Below, piece after piece: positions 1 through 12,369 of a DNA stretch of 64,000 bases; within the stretch, counting starts at the first letter, position 1; every line of letters starts with the position of its first letter. Origin of the DNA: Gibbula magus (taxonomy: Eukaryota > Mollusca > Gastropoda > Trochida > Trochidae); assembly GCA_936450465.1 (NCBI GenBank), contig OW388296.1:39708023-39772022 (forward strand). Reading direction: 5' to 3'. The notes below the pieces were generated by a model. The model saw only the letters and a list, made by a program, of their open reading frames with translations. It was not told where the DNA came from and did not search any database. The position numbers and the translations under genes were made by a program.

Positions 1-350
1 ACTTAACAGTTAGCACTAGAGTACAACCGACAGGCGTAAGACAAGCGAATTAGGAGTGATTCCACTAGCTCCTTTACCGTACGCAAGTCAACAACCCACA
101 GTTAACACTAGAGTACAGACCGAAAGCGCGTGACAAGCGAAAGCGAATGGCCAGCGAAGCGAGTCAAACGATTAGGAGAGATGCCACTACTCCTCTACCA
201 TACGCAAGACAAACACCTAACAGTCAGCACTCGGAACGAATGGCGAATGACAAGCGAAAGCGGATGACAAGCGAAGCGAGTCACCCGCGTAGGAGAGATA
301 CCACTGCTCCTTTACCCTACGCAAGTCAAACACCCAACAGTCAGGTGAGA
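1..350. repeat. Degenerate tandem repeat of about 120 bp
   Basis: The motif CTCCTNTACCNTACGCAAG recurs at about 70, 191 and 308, spacing 121 and 117 bp. Between these landmarks the text is similar (GACAAGCGAAAGCG, GAAGCGAGTCA, TAGGAGAGAT). About three copies are in the window and the array may continue to the left. The 90-codon open frame at 147-419 lies inside the repeat and I do not call it a gene. Confidence 0.7.
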
Positions 351-3027
351 GAAAACAAAGAATCACGAGCTGCACGTGCGGCGCATGCAATCCACCTACT
401 CCGGATGGTCGCTAGCTAGCACATGTCAACAAGGCCCCTTGAAATCTAACACCTACTTGAAAAACAGATTGCAAACACAACCTGCACTATCGAAGAACAA
501 AGTTGAGGATATCTCTTGAACTAACAAGAGAAAAATAGCAAGTTAGCAACACAAGTCGCTAAAACCCCAGTCACAGAACAAAACACGTCTGCCTTGCTCT
601 GCAACTTTTAGGAGAGTGATATGAACAGGTAGTGACGTCACGAGACCATCTAGACTTACCGGCCCTTGGATAAGGGATTTTACGCACCCCTCATCCATTC
701 TTCAAGTTCGTCTGTATTAAGGTTGAAATAGCATTACCCCTGGGAGGTAAGGCAAAGTAGGTCTAGTCAACAGATAGGTATTTAAATAATATACATAATA
801 TACATGTATGTGTTCTGGTATAATCATAATAAAAAATATAATTTAACAGGATAAATGTAGAAGGTTTTTATATTCACAGGACATTTTAAAATTTGTTAAC
901 AATCGACACATACAGTAACGTGTGACAAGGAATGAAAACAGCCAAGAAGCACGAGCTTTTCATTGCTTGCTATGGCGACTTGTGAAATTGACAGCCGTTG
1001 TGCCTCGGAAACGCTTGTTTCTGTGTAGTACGTTTTATGCAATAAAGGGAATTATGCTTATATGACGTTTTAGCGCGTTTATCGAAGTGTACTTGTCTTT
1101 GAAACCAAATTTAATTGGATTGTCGTGATATGATAAATACTTAACATGTTGTATCTCGCGATTGATGTCAAAAGGGTTACTGTACAAGCGATGTTCTAAA
1201 GATTTTTAGTTAATATATAAAGATCGCACATTCATTAAAGTTGGAATAGCTGGATTTGACAAATTTTATAATAGTATTTGGCTAATTGTGTATGTTTTCC
1301 TCCATCGTTTGGAATGTAACTGTAACATTTCATTGCGTAACCATTTGAAGAATACATTTTCTTTTAAAGTTTTACTGTCTTGTTTCAGACAGAATAATGT
1401 GAAATGCACATCGTTTTACTAGCAGGACATTGAGGGGTTTCCCCAGCTTAGTTTCCACCCACTCGCTCTACGCTACGACAGCTACCCGTCTCTAAGACAG
1501 TGACATAGACGAGTAGCTCATCGCAGAGAGGACGGTACGCAATTCTAAGCTACAAGGTAACAAATAAATCTTATTTTCCCTGTAGCGAACCTAAATAGGC
1601 AGTAAGAAAATGTATTCTCTAGGTTTAAAGGGACACTCATTGTATGTTTGGAGTCACATTATAATACTAATCGTTATTGTTTTAAACTATCACACACATG
1701 GAATTAATCAAAATCCTTTGCTTTTGACATTTTTACTGACATTTTTTCAATACATATTTACTATCTGCTTCGGTATTACACCGCTAATGCCTACATTGTA
1801 TTCATTAAAAACTGGTTGCTTATTTTCAAAAGTCCAATGAGTAATGGTCTATATTGCAGTTTCCTAAACATACTTGTAGTTAGAAGCGAATAAACTTTAA
1901 ACACATGTTTGGTCAAACACAGGGCAAAGACGCACATATGACAGACACGTAAATTTGTTTACACCGTCATAAACATAGATACGATAAACGAGTCGTCGAC
2001 GTATGATTGGTTAAGACTGTTTTCCACAACCATGCCGTCTCTTTAATGTAACAAATAAAATATAGAAACATTTTGCAATGACCTCAATATAAATCTTTAA
2101 AGCGATTTTATTGAATTTCCAGAACGTGTAACTACTTTTGATTCTTCTTTTATTCGTTGATTGATTTCTATAAGAGCTTTATATGATTATTTAGTGCTGT
2201 AATGATAACATCCTGTTTGATTACTTATCTTGATGTTATGTCATGTAAGTAGTGGTTAAATAATAGCAGCAGACTGCAGTAGTAGTTTATAGCTATACTT
2301 GATGTTGGTTCATGTTCATTTCATTTTCATTGCAATTAACTGATTTTTCAGTAAAAGCAGTATCGTGTCCGGATTTACCCCAACCCTTGTCCGAAGTATC
2401 CCTACCTGTTGGGTAGCTTCGGACAATGTGCACATCTTTCAAAATCTGATACATTTTTACTATGAGAGGTAGCACTCTCATTAAATGAATATACATAGAT
2501 AATATAGTGAGCTTTATTGAGGCATGAATCATGGCTTTCAAATCTAAGTATTTAATAGTCTAGTTTTCTGAAAATTGTCCGAACCATCCCTGCTGTCCCC
2601 TACATATGCTTGTTGTGTGATTTAAAATATAGACATGTCATAATTGATTCTGGCTCTTTGGTTTGACTGGATTCAATTTTTCATCATTGTGATGCTGATT
2701 GTTTGTTAATCTGTATGAAATATCTAAAATATTTTGAGATATCGTTGCATATTCAGTGTGTAAACTCTGACGACATTGATATTGGTTATGCATTCCGTTG
2801 TGTTTGTATTTCAGCGTGCTGCACGTGTAACATGGACTACTCCGGCTTTTGTCAGCTCTCTGTTTCTCTCATACATGTAAGTGTCACTGATACACCAGTT
2901 TGTGTAAGTCCTCTATTCTTATCTATGCCTGACGTTTGCTTCGGAGCTGATCTGAGATGTTGGACAGAACAACTACTAATACAAAGGATGGGTGTCTTCC
3001 TGTGTTCCTGGTAGTTCAAGAAGAATA
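351..3027. other. Unassigned AT-rich DNA, no gene recognised
   Basis: I see no protein family, RNA gene or element ends here. Short open frames (1610-1840, 2293-2541, 2703-3014) have low-complexity or random-looking translations. Unseen exons of a host gene cannot be excluded; 600-680 and 2815-2875 have splice-like edges but no recognisable peptide. Confidence 0.5.
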
Positions 3028-3324
3028 AGGTGAGGTGAGGAGAGTTGAGGTTCAACGCCACGCTGAAGATTATTTCACTAATATCACAGTTGCTAGAATT
3101 ATTGCAGGAAGAAAACCCCAACACAATGTTGGTTATGTATCACGATGAAATCTTCCAGCATCGCTCGGCTGGAACAAGTGAACCATAGGAGGTAGCATTG
3201 CACCCAAACCTTTCTGCATGTAGAACAGTTCTCAGACAAAGTTGCCAAGACACTGGTGGGATTCAAACCCCGTACCTCATGATCAGAAGTCAAACGTCCT
3301 TACCACTGCGCTATCAAGACCCAC
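3028..3324 (-). mobile_element. tRNA-derived SINE, copy 1
   Basis: Reading on the minus strand, a tRNA-like head with a pol III B-box-like GGTTTGAATCCCACC near 3265 is followed by a body shared with the copies at 27268, 58360 and 61025: TGTTCTAC, GGTTTGGGTGCAATG, TGGTTCACTTG, and a tail ending CTCACCTCACC. It is the most diverged of the four. SINEs of this kind depend on a LINE for movement. Confidence 0.75.
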
Positions 3325-3754
3325 CGGAAGAACAAAAAGAAGCTGAAAAGATTCTATAGTGAAACCTTGTTCATGGATTCATAGAGATTAGTTCTGCTTG
3401 ACATTCCAGACAACTCCAGACTCTTTGCTAGAGCTGATTTGACACGTTCCTGATCTCAACCGCGATCGGAGGACGTCACATGGCCTTGGGTCTCCATTAA
3501 GTTGAATGTGATGTCAAATAAAACTAACCTCCAAAGTCATTGATAAATAATCATTGAAAAGCAAAGACATTACAAAGCTATTGTTAACGGTATTTTAGTT
3601 TTGCTCTGAAGTGCCTAATAATAACAAGAAGACACAGTCATCAACATTCCCCGCCAGAGTAAAACAATCAGAATAAGGGCGATAACAATACATACATCTA
3701 ATTGGACGCTTCTCATTTTCAAACTTCATCAAGGTATTGATAACCTCAAGCCAC
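3325..3754. other. No feature recognised
   Basis: AT-rich sequence between a SINE and a LINE tail. No open frame with a recognisable product. Confidence 0.4.
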
Positions 3755-4437
3755 GCAGACAGACAGACAGACAGACAGATTATGTATTAAAGTCTCACCT
3801 CAAATGTTTACATAAAATACAAAGGTAAGAGTATAAAAATGTAAAAAAGTGAGCCACCCATAAATGGGTTATGAGAGACTAAATATACACATAAAAACAC
3901 TTGAGCAAAAGCACACAGAAGTAAAAAGTTAATTATATGTTAAACTGTAAAAGAGTCCTTCTCTGTAAAATAAGCTTGCACGTTTTGGCAGTTATAAATA
4001 CAACATCAGGGCATGACATAATAAAACACATTTTCCGTACATCAGTAAAAGAGCTAAAATTTGCATTTGCCTTGTGACACTGATTAAATAAAACTAAACG
4101 AAAATCAGAATATAAAGGGCAGTGAAGTAGGACATGTGTCTCATCTTCGACATCGTCAGGGCAGTTAAAGCACTTCCTCTCATCTAGCGGTGTGCTGGTG
4201 TAACGGCCAGTCTCAATACGAAGAGGAGCAGTGCCGCAGCGGAATCTACCCAGTGCTCTCCTGTGACTTCTTGGTACATTCGCAGTGACATATCTCTCTG
4301 GTTTAAAAGATGATTTAAAAGTTCTATAAAATCTGAGTTTATTGCCACCATCCCCTCGTTTGCTTGTTTGTCGTGATAGGTCCCTCTGCCAGTCGTTCAC
4401 GAAGTTGTCCATCACCTTCACCGCACCAAATATGGTT
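3755..4437 (-). mobile_element. 5'-truncated LINE (non-LTR retrotransposon) fragment
   Basis: On the minus strand a C-terminal reverse-transcriptase-associated zinc domain ORF (3933-4421) is followed by an AT-rich 3' untranslated region ending in a CTGT tetranucleotide run (3755-3779 on the plus strand as CAGA). Short tandem 3' tails are usual for several LINE clades. The RT and endonuclease domains are missing, as expected of a 5'-truncated insertion. Confidence 0.65.
3933..4421 (-). pseudogene. C-terminal zinc-binding domain of a LINE reverse transcriptase
   Basis: The 162-residue open frame contains LGRFRCGTAPLRIETGRY, then ERKCFNC and DETHVLLHCPLY, a CX2C...HX4C arrangement like the zf-RVT domain found after the reverse transcriptase of many animal LINEs. 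The start Met is arbitrary because the rest of the polyprotein is absent upstream. It is a relic, not a host gene. A domesticated fragment is possible but nothing supports it. Confidence 0.65.
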
Positions 4438-4542
4438 ATCCTATCATAAACGGTTTCTAAGAAAAGCTATCCCCTTTATCTCGGACGGACGGACGGATCC
4501 CATCAGATTATACCTGGTGTCATGGGCAATTTAATCTAAAAC

Positions 4543-4683
4543 TTAAACGATACCTACCTGGAAGTAGAAGTTTGATAATGATTCTATCAGCTAATTAAGA
4601 GTGATGTGGTGGTATGTCCCCACACTCTTGATTAGCTGATAGAATCATTATCAAACTTCTACTTCCAGGTAGGTATCGTTTAA
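4543..4683. repeat. Near-perfect inverted repeat, 61-bp arms
   Basis: Arms 4543-4603 and 4623-4683 are reverse complements with very few mismatches, separated by about 19 bp. A third partial copy of the inner part (ATTCTATCAGCTAATCAAGA) follows at 4691 in direct orientation. It lies just beyond the 3' end of the DIRS-like element, where such elements carry inverted termini and an internal complementary region, so it may be the element's end. An independent foldback element is the alternative. Confidence 0.75.
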
Positions 4684-4862
4684 TTGTTAGATTCTATCAG
4701 CTAATCAAGAGTGATGTGGTACCACGTGAGACTGTATATCCTGAGCCTCACTTGTTATTCGGTCATATTCATGAAAACAGACAAAATGCAGACCTTTTCA
4801 GATACACTTATTCTGGTTATATTAGTTACGTTCCTGTCTCGGAACATTATCATGTAACAATT

Positions 4863-5983
4863 TTACTCAAATGACAACACAGTTGATTGAAAACTGGAGG
4901 AATTCTTAATGGGTTTCTTATAATACTTAGCAAAGGTCTGTTCAGATTGTTCAAGAATGTCCATAATGGGCACGGAGGCGTTGCAAGCGGCTGCCGTTGA
5001 AACCATACGGACCCTGTGTGGCTTAAACACACTCACATCCAGTCGTGTTCTTGTCAGTCCTATACGGATCAATCGAGCTGTGGTGTCTCTAGATACAGCA
5101 TTATGAGGCTTAATGTATGAGACAAAGAGGTCACAAACTGTGGACCTGAGATCTTGTTCTCTCTAGCTATGAAAACAAACATGTCACTGGGCAAAGTGGT
5201 GGTATTTCCTAATTTCTACAGGTTTTGGTAACCTTCCCGGTTCACACTGCTTGAGTAGTTCCTTATGTGAAAAGTAACAATATCGTTTGACCTGCCTACA
5301 GTCATAATGGTTAATGTTAAGCAAATGTAGGGTTTGGCATCGCTGTGCCGAAACAAGAGACAATAGTGCTAACTTGATAGTTAAGTCCTTCAAAGACAAA
5401 TTATCTGAAGGTGAAAGGTTTATTTTATAAACTGCAGAACATCTCTTATAACACGATTTTGGTAGATCCATCTAAAAATTAGTGGATGGGTGCAACGTGG
5501 CTTATTATCAAACAGAACTATGGTTGACAGAGCACACCTTGCTGTGTGAAGAGAGCTATATCCAAGCTTCTGACTTTTCAAATACACCAAATAATCTAAC
5601 ACCTGACCTACACTAGGTCGGAGGTAATCAATTTGTTCCTCACAACAAAAGTCTCTCCACTTCCTGATGTAGGACGCATACTGGGCTCCGTTCCAAAACA
5701 GCGAGCGCTTATAATCGCTTATTGCTCGCTCAATGTAGTGCATTCTCTCCTGAACGACACGGTGCGATTCCTCGAGGTTTACTCGCTTTGCTACGTAGCG
5801 CTACATTGAGCAATCGCGTTCAAGAGAGGTTCAAAAGTAATCGCTCATTGAGTGATTGCTGTTAAACCTCCCTTGAACATGACCCTGGTTTCTGGTAGTT
5901 TGCCTCCAGGCGTGGACGATAACGTCGGCTGCTGCTGGAGAAACTCCTCTGTCCTCGAGGGTTTTCCTTACAGAAGAAAAGCT
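4863..5983 (-). pseudogene. DIRS tyrosine recombinase, interrupted by a MITE and frameshifts
   Basis: Segments in order on the minus strand: 5983-5889 (TLEDRGVSPAAADV, start of the SAM-like N-terminal domain); the MITE; 5683-5420 (YIRKWRDFCC, LRPSVGQVLDYLVYL); 5471-5184 (LALLSLVSAQRCQTL, holding the first catalytic Arg); 5160-4863 (FKPHRVRMVSTAA with the HxxR pair, and TFAKYYKKPI with the nucleophile Tyr). Catalytic residues R, HxxR and Y are still readable, but shifts near 5170 and 5430 and the MITE prevent expression. The open frame at 5420-5743 starts inside the MITE, so its first 19 or so residues are not recombinase. Confidence 0.8.
5685..5884. mobile_element. MITE of about 200 bp inserted in the DIRS recombinase
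   Basis: The same sequence occurs at 20804-21007. It begins GGCTCCGTTCC and ends GAACATGACCC, with internal inverted repeats around AGCGCTACATTGAGCAATC. Removing it joins the flanking recombinase reading frames in frame, so both ends are known within a few bases. A CTGG at both edges may be the target duplication. Confidence 0.8.
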
Positions 5984-6369
5984 GCTAGTTTAAACTTCCT
6001 GACACACGGGTGACCCTTCGAGCTTCTCGTCTGCTGACGTCACCAGCTGCTTCCGCCCGAGTAGCTTCATTAATCCACAACAAACAAGTTGTAGAAGTTG
6101 AGCAAATCATGATTGCGTAGGCCATAAAGGTTCCACTAACAACACATCTGCTTGATACGGATACAATTTTTGCTAGAACTTGCAGAATGGAGGGAAACAA
6201 TATATAATGTAATTTGACCACGACTTACTAAAGCCACTACAGCTTCAGCCTCTTGATTGGGTTTCCAACTGACCTTGAAGCGAACATGTCTACCACCAGT
6301 TTTACCTCAAAATATGACATGATTCCTTTTAAAATCTCTTGGTTCAAAGACCATTCAGTTCTTTCAGAA

Positions 6370-6835
6370 AAAAAATCTAGACGATCTTCCTGCTTCCATC
6401 TTTAGTTTGCCTGGCACCTGGGTTGCTGACAGCCGTATATTTTCTCAATGCCCCACAACCAAATCTCTCTGGCAAAAGTCTTAGATTTAGAACCACCAAT
6501 GTTTTACAGATACGTTATTGCTGTGGTATTGTCACATAAAATGAACATGTTTCCTACTTAAGTCACGTGTTAAGGAAAATGTTTTCAATTCTAACAAGAT
6601 TATTAAGCCATTATTTGAAGCCCGTTAATGTTGATTGATTGTTTTCTCCTCTTCTGACCAACACCCATCAACAGACTTATCTCTGACGACGGCCTCCCAG
6701 CCTGCGAGGCTAGCATCTGTATTCACACGATGGTACTCTGATAGGCCTTTCAGACCCTACAATGTTCATGATCCACCGTTCAATATCACTTCTGGCGTTG
6801 TCGAGTACAATCATGAAAGCATCAAAGCTTAACCG
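6370..6835 (-). pseudogene. DIRS RNase H remnant
   Basis: The minus strand reads NTDASLAGWEAVVRD, GCWSEEE, LCDNTTAITYL, NIGGSKSKTFAR, EIWLWGIEK, and after a frameshift WLSATQVPGK. These match the order of RNase H motifs in DIRS elements (TDAS..GWGA, DN.T...Y.N.GG..S, W.....IPG). Stops and at least one frameshift are present. Confidence 0.75.
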
Positions 6836-6839
6836 CAGG

Positions 6840-7630
6840 AAACGCACTCACAAATAAACCTAACAACTGCGCAACTGATCTTATTTGGCACTTTGACTGA
6901 GATGATATCTGCCTGCAGACAACTTTTGCCAAGCTCAAGCCAACTGTCATGCGTATGCGTGAGTCAATTGTAAATCCCAGATATTTCAAAGTAACGAGGG
7001 AACAATTCAGACTTTGCTATATTTACTGTGAACCCAACTGATTGAAACAATTTCACAATTTTTGGCAACATTGTCACCAAACAACAATTCGGGGCTTGAA
7101 GGAGCACTTGGGTTACACACCGCCAATGTTGGTCACCCAGTTGAGGTCTTATGAGTTCTCTCCTTTTTAGAGTTACCTCTCGACTGCAATATGTGGACAT
7201 GGTAAGAGAGTCACTTAAGTTCGTTATCATGCCATTAAATAGATCAGATGGCATGTCGCCCTTGTTGGCAGAGAGAAGATTTAAAGTCTCAACCACTGCG
7301 GTTGCAGTTTTCAACACACAGGTTTGAACCCCTCTGCATTTTAACAAAGAAAGAGTCCCTGAGAGCAAACTGTTTCCAATCTCTGTCCATCGGCTGGTAG
7401 GGAATCCTGCTTTGGAAAATAAAAGCTTCTGTTACCTCTGGATAGGATCCCTGATTAGGCTTGCCAAGTCTGCCATGACGTTTTCTTACCTCTACCAACA
7501 AACTGGAATTTATGTCACGTCCTGCACATGAATGGATAAAAAGAAGAGCTAATGCACTATTGTCTCCAAACTCTTGATGAAAAGCATTCACATTATATAA
7601 TGTAAAGTTCTTGTCGTTTCCAATGGACAA
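6840..7630 (-). pseudogene. DIRS pre-RT region and RT C-terminal region, internally deleted
   Basis: From 7630 down: a poorly conserved region (FGDNSALALLFIHSC, VRKRHGRLGKP), then LKRRELIRPQLGDQHWRCV and LLFGDNVAK, typical of the region before the RT, then LFQSVGFTVNIAKSELFP and, near 6950, SRIRMTVGLSLAK and VAQLLGLFVSAFPAV, which belong to the end of the RT. The fingers and palm with the catalytic aspartates are missing, so this is an internally deleted copy. Confidence 0.65.
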
Positions 7631-7639
7631 CCAAACGTT

Positions 7640-8669
<1,030 letters not shown>

Positions 8670-9009
8670 GTCATAACATTTTTGTAAAACTTTATTTTGC
8701 TGAATGAATGGAAAATATCATCCTGGGTAAGGCGCCACAAGCCTATATAAGCTGATCTTAAATTAGTCTTTAAGAGGTTGGCCTAGTAAACCGGCAATTG
8801 CATTATCTACATAATATTATGACGATAATGTCATTGATAATAATTGATTTCGGTGAGTAATATACACTTCCTTTATCGAACAAATCAAGTATGTCAAGGA
8901 GTAGGAAAGGGAGGATGACACTCACAACTGAACCCTTTGAAACTCTATGGACAAAGATGGTTGTGCATAAGGTGAAAGTGGACAGCTGAAGGTCATTGAT
9001 CCATAATGA

Positions 9010-9490
9010 TAAAACAGCTCAGTGATTTTCAAAGGTTTCAAAATGTGTTCTTTGTCCCCCAAAACTGGGGATGGACACCTAGATCATCAAATTTAATTAA
9101 ATTAAACTGTAACGTAAATCTAAAGGTAGTGCCATATTGGACAAAGTTTTAGATTTACTTGTAATATATTTGCCTTGTTTAATTTTTAATGTTCCTAATG
9201 TTTTACGTGCCCTCGAAAACGTTGAAATAGACATCTGGATCATCAAATTTGAGTGAAAAGTAATGGTCTTGCGGTCATTTGGAGAAGTCAGCGGCCATTT
9301 TGACGCCATATTGGATTTCTGTGTTGTATTATAGACACACACCATTTTGTATGATATTAATGTGTTCGTTGCCCCCAAAAACCTAAGGATAGACACCAAC
9401 ATTATCATATTCGAGTTGTTTGTTAGGTAGTTATGGTCATTAAGAGGTTTCAATGAATTTGATCCATATGAATCCATGGGCAGCAGCACC
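9010..9490. repeat. Diverged tandem repeat, three units of about 150 bp
   Basis: Three related stretches carry 'GATCATCAAATTTNA' at about 9083 and 9238 and 'TTATCATATTCGAGT' at about 9403, each after a GTTCNTTGNCCCC or CCTCGAAAACG phrase and followed by GCCATATTGGA-like text. Related text (GGCGGCCATCTTGG) occurs again near 10530. This looks like an old interspersed satellite. Confidence 0.45.
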
Positions 9491-10920
9491 TTCTAAACTG
9501 AATTTGGACCCTCGCAAAAAATAAAGTATTAAGAACACACGATAGGAGAGGAAAGGGCATCAGAAGGAAGGTTTCCCCTGACACAATGTTACCTTTGAAT
9601 TGAGTTACTCAGACCAACTTTGAAGAGGGTAGGAAGTAACACAAGCAGCACATGCGGTAACAAGAAGTCGTGGAGAGAAGACGCTTCTTATCAGTCTGGA
9701 AGAAGTAGATAGAATAATCTGCCTCTATTGTTCAGGATGCAATAGAGGTGTTGTCAAAAAAAACACAGATGCAATTGTAAATATGTTCATCAATTTGCTA
9801 TCCTGCGAATTTGGGAAAGCGGTCGAATTTCAGATGCCAACAGCATTTACAAACGTCATTGGCAGTCAGAAATCCATGGCCCTGCCCCTTTTCTATGCTT
9901 TTACATAATGTCCCATATCAGTGGAAAGAAAAAAATAGTTCATGAAAGATTTGGCAATCCTACCAAGAAGAAACAGAAGTAACAGCACATTTTATTTCAC
10001 CCTTTCGAGTCAGTAGATTTGGAGCCAACTGCATGTTTTTGGCGACTATTGAGGGCTTCATCTGCCAAGGATTTTCTCTTACAACATGTACAACAAAGTT
10101 TCTATCAAGCAAGTCTTTGGTTACCTTGCTTGTCCATCCTCAGCAAGAAGTACCACCTATATGTTTGAAAACATGATGTCACCTGGAAACCTAAAAGGAT
10201 GACAATTCCAGAGGCCTCGGAGATTCAGAGAACTTACCAAGTATGACAGTATATCTCTGCCAATGTGTTGCTAAAAGAAAGTGCATGCTAAAATTGCAGC
10301 TTCGGTGCACATCGCTTTGCAACTGCAAAGGAAACTATCAATGATACAAAGATATAATCTAATGAACAGTGATTCAAAAATAACTTAAAAATGCAAATTG
10401 ATTAAAAAAATGTGTCTTACCAACCTGTTAGTTGTTTCATTTAAGAGAGCATAATTGATAACATCAATTTTGCTGTTCAAATCAAGTTGATAGGCCAAAT
10501 AACAACCGAGATATGCCTATTTAAGATTTTGGCGGCCATCTTGGCAGCCATCTTGGATTTTGTAAAAAAGTAGGTCACAAAAATCGGGCACACCCAAAAA
10601 TTATTGATAAGTATTGTTTTTTGGACCATTATGCCAATTTTCATGCTTTAATCCGGCGTGTATACTTCAAATCAGTTAGCCACCGGACTATAGGTCGAAC
10701 AGCTTCCCTTGTCTCGCCCCGGGCCCCAGGACTTTCCAACGAGAGTGAAACTTCGGCCTTGACGATTATTATTTCCACAACGTCAAATTTATTAATATTA
10801 ATGCACACATGCACTTTGACAACTATGTCAAACAGCATAGCACCACAAGTGCGTAATAATGGCTAGGAATATGATTAAAATCTACTGTCAATGAGCTTGA
10901 CACTAACCTGGGTGCCACCG
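9490..10920. other. No gene recognised
   Basis: No convincing frames. 10440-10600 carries a GGCGGCCATCTTGG phrase related to the repeat at 9010-9490. 10660-10790 is GC-richer but has no recognisable product. Confidence 0.4.
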
Positions 10921-11039
10921 CCTCGGTCGGTATGATAGCATGTGCAACAGGCAAGAATTGTCCCGACAATCTTTCACGTCTTCAATCACTCAAAGTGACA
11001 CTTACACTGCAATCTCATGTGGTCCCAAATCACGTGATT

Positions 11040-11260
11040 TTTGAAAGAATGAAGGGCAAAGGCGAAGACAAAAGGGCCCTGAATTGCCTAGAATGTGTGT
11101 TTTTAAGATCACCACCTCTTTTCTGGACAGTTAAAAGAAGACGAATGCAAGCATGCACGTGCTTTCCATGATCCTATTGAAACATTTAATACGTCTTTGG
11201 GCATTTGCAAGATTGTCGTTGATGATTTTGTTAGTTGCGACACATCATGTATCTGCGAAC
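11040..11260. repeat. Distal 3' flank of receptor copy A (segmental duplication)
   Basis: This stretch is paralogous to 21785-21985: shared phrases include GGCNAAGNCAAAAGG, TTGCCTAGAAT, GAAGACGAANGCAA, CCTATTGAAACATTTAATA, GATTGTCGTTGAT and TATCTGCGAACAT. Both lie on the 3' side of a receptor gene, so the duplicated block is about 4.9 kb here and 3.1 kb in the second copy. Confidence 0.8.
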
Positions 11261-11957
11261 ATATACAAATAATCAGGTTTATCATGCAATGGATGGTCTT
11301 CTCGGCAGGATAAAGACAGCAGATATTTTCGGTATCCGTTGGGGTCATATACCGATAAAGATGAAAATAACAGAGGTCAAGTGACAGAATTTCTTTTAAA
11401 AATGACGTCACACCTGTTAACATTTCGAACGCCTATAATAACGTAAATTGCCGTAAAACAGTTGTAATGACAGCTTCATGTAAATGTAGGCCTACATGCT
11501 TCATTTCATATATACATTAATTTGAGAAATGACAACACAAACAGTGTGCAATGCATAGTGCGGTAAAATTTATTATCATCAAGCAGTGCCAAAACATATT
11601 CATCGTGGTTTGAAATCTACCGTACAAATACTTTATAAATACTCACAGGTAACAAAGTCACTTTGAGTCACATGTTCGAATTTGTCGTCCTCACGTTAAA
11701 TATTTTTCATTTAAAAAACGTATTTTGAAACGTATTTAAAACATTGCAAATAAAGATCATGCCAAAAAAACAATTATTTTAACTGAAAGAATGATTTAGG
11801 AGGCGTTATTTTGTGTCATCTTACCGTGAGAATAGCACGCAGTTCATTTGTATGTATCAATACGCGTAGTTAAAGAAAAGTTCAACTTTGAAATTAATTT
11901 GTCATGCTGTTTTGCGCCAAATGAATGAAGAATGACATTGTATGTTAAAGAATTTAT

Positions 11958-12307
11958 CATGCTCGTGTGTTTTGGGATGGTAAATATCCTGCATTAGGAA
12001 TACCGTATGTCCTCTAATAAACGCCGGGGGTCAAGGGTGGTTGAGAAAATAAGCGCCGGGCCTCCAATAAGCGCCGGGTCTCTAATAAGCGTCGGGTCTA
12101 AACCATTAGACTAATGCACCCTTAGTTAACTTCAATGTTCTATTAAAGAGATAAGCGCCGGGTTTCCAAAGGGTGCTGAAAAATAAGCGCCCGGGCGCTT
12201 ATTAGATGAAGTTCGGTTGACACAATGTACTTAGCTCTCCAAGGCTCGCAAAATACCATGTTTATTCCTAATGCAGGATATTGACCATCCCACAACACAC
12301 TCTCATG
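11958..12307. mobile_element. Foldback element of about 350 bp with 46-bp TIRs
   Basis: Arms 11958-12004 and 12261-12307 are inverted copies (GTGTGTTTTGGGATGG and GGATATTGACCATCCC among the landmarks; ATCCTGCATTAGGAATA is exact). The interior repeats TAAGCGCCGGG about six times and has a palindrome centred on GCGCCCGGGCGC near 12192. It occurs only in receptor block A, not in block B. Confidence 0.75.
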
Positions 12308-12369
12308 GTAACCTCTATGTTCCCATACTTCTCTGAATGAGTATTTGACGGTTATACTGTGCAAACTTC

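Larger units (their letters stand above)
4850..7630 (-). mobile_element. Decayed DIRS-type (tyrosine recombinase) retroelement
   Basis: Reading on the minus strand, the order is a pre-RT region (7630-7020), an RT C-terminal region (7010-6840), RNase H (6835-6370) and a tyrosine recombinase (5983-4850). This order is characteristic of DIRS-like retroelements, which integrate with a recombinase instead of an integrase. Every domain is broken by stops or frameshifts. The RT catalytic core is deleted: a frame with LLFGDNVAK runs almost directly into LFQSVGFTVN. A MITE sits inside the recombinase at 5685-5884. The element is dead. Confidence 0.8.

Noticed and set aside
147..419. 90-codon frame at the left edge
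   Set aside because: Lies in a 120-bp tandem repeat and has a low-complexity basic translation.
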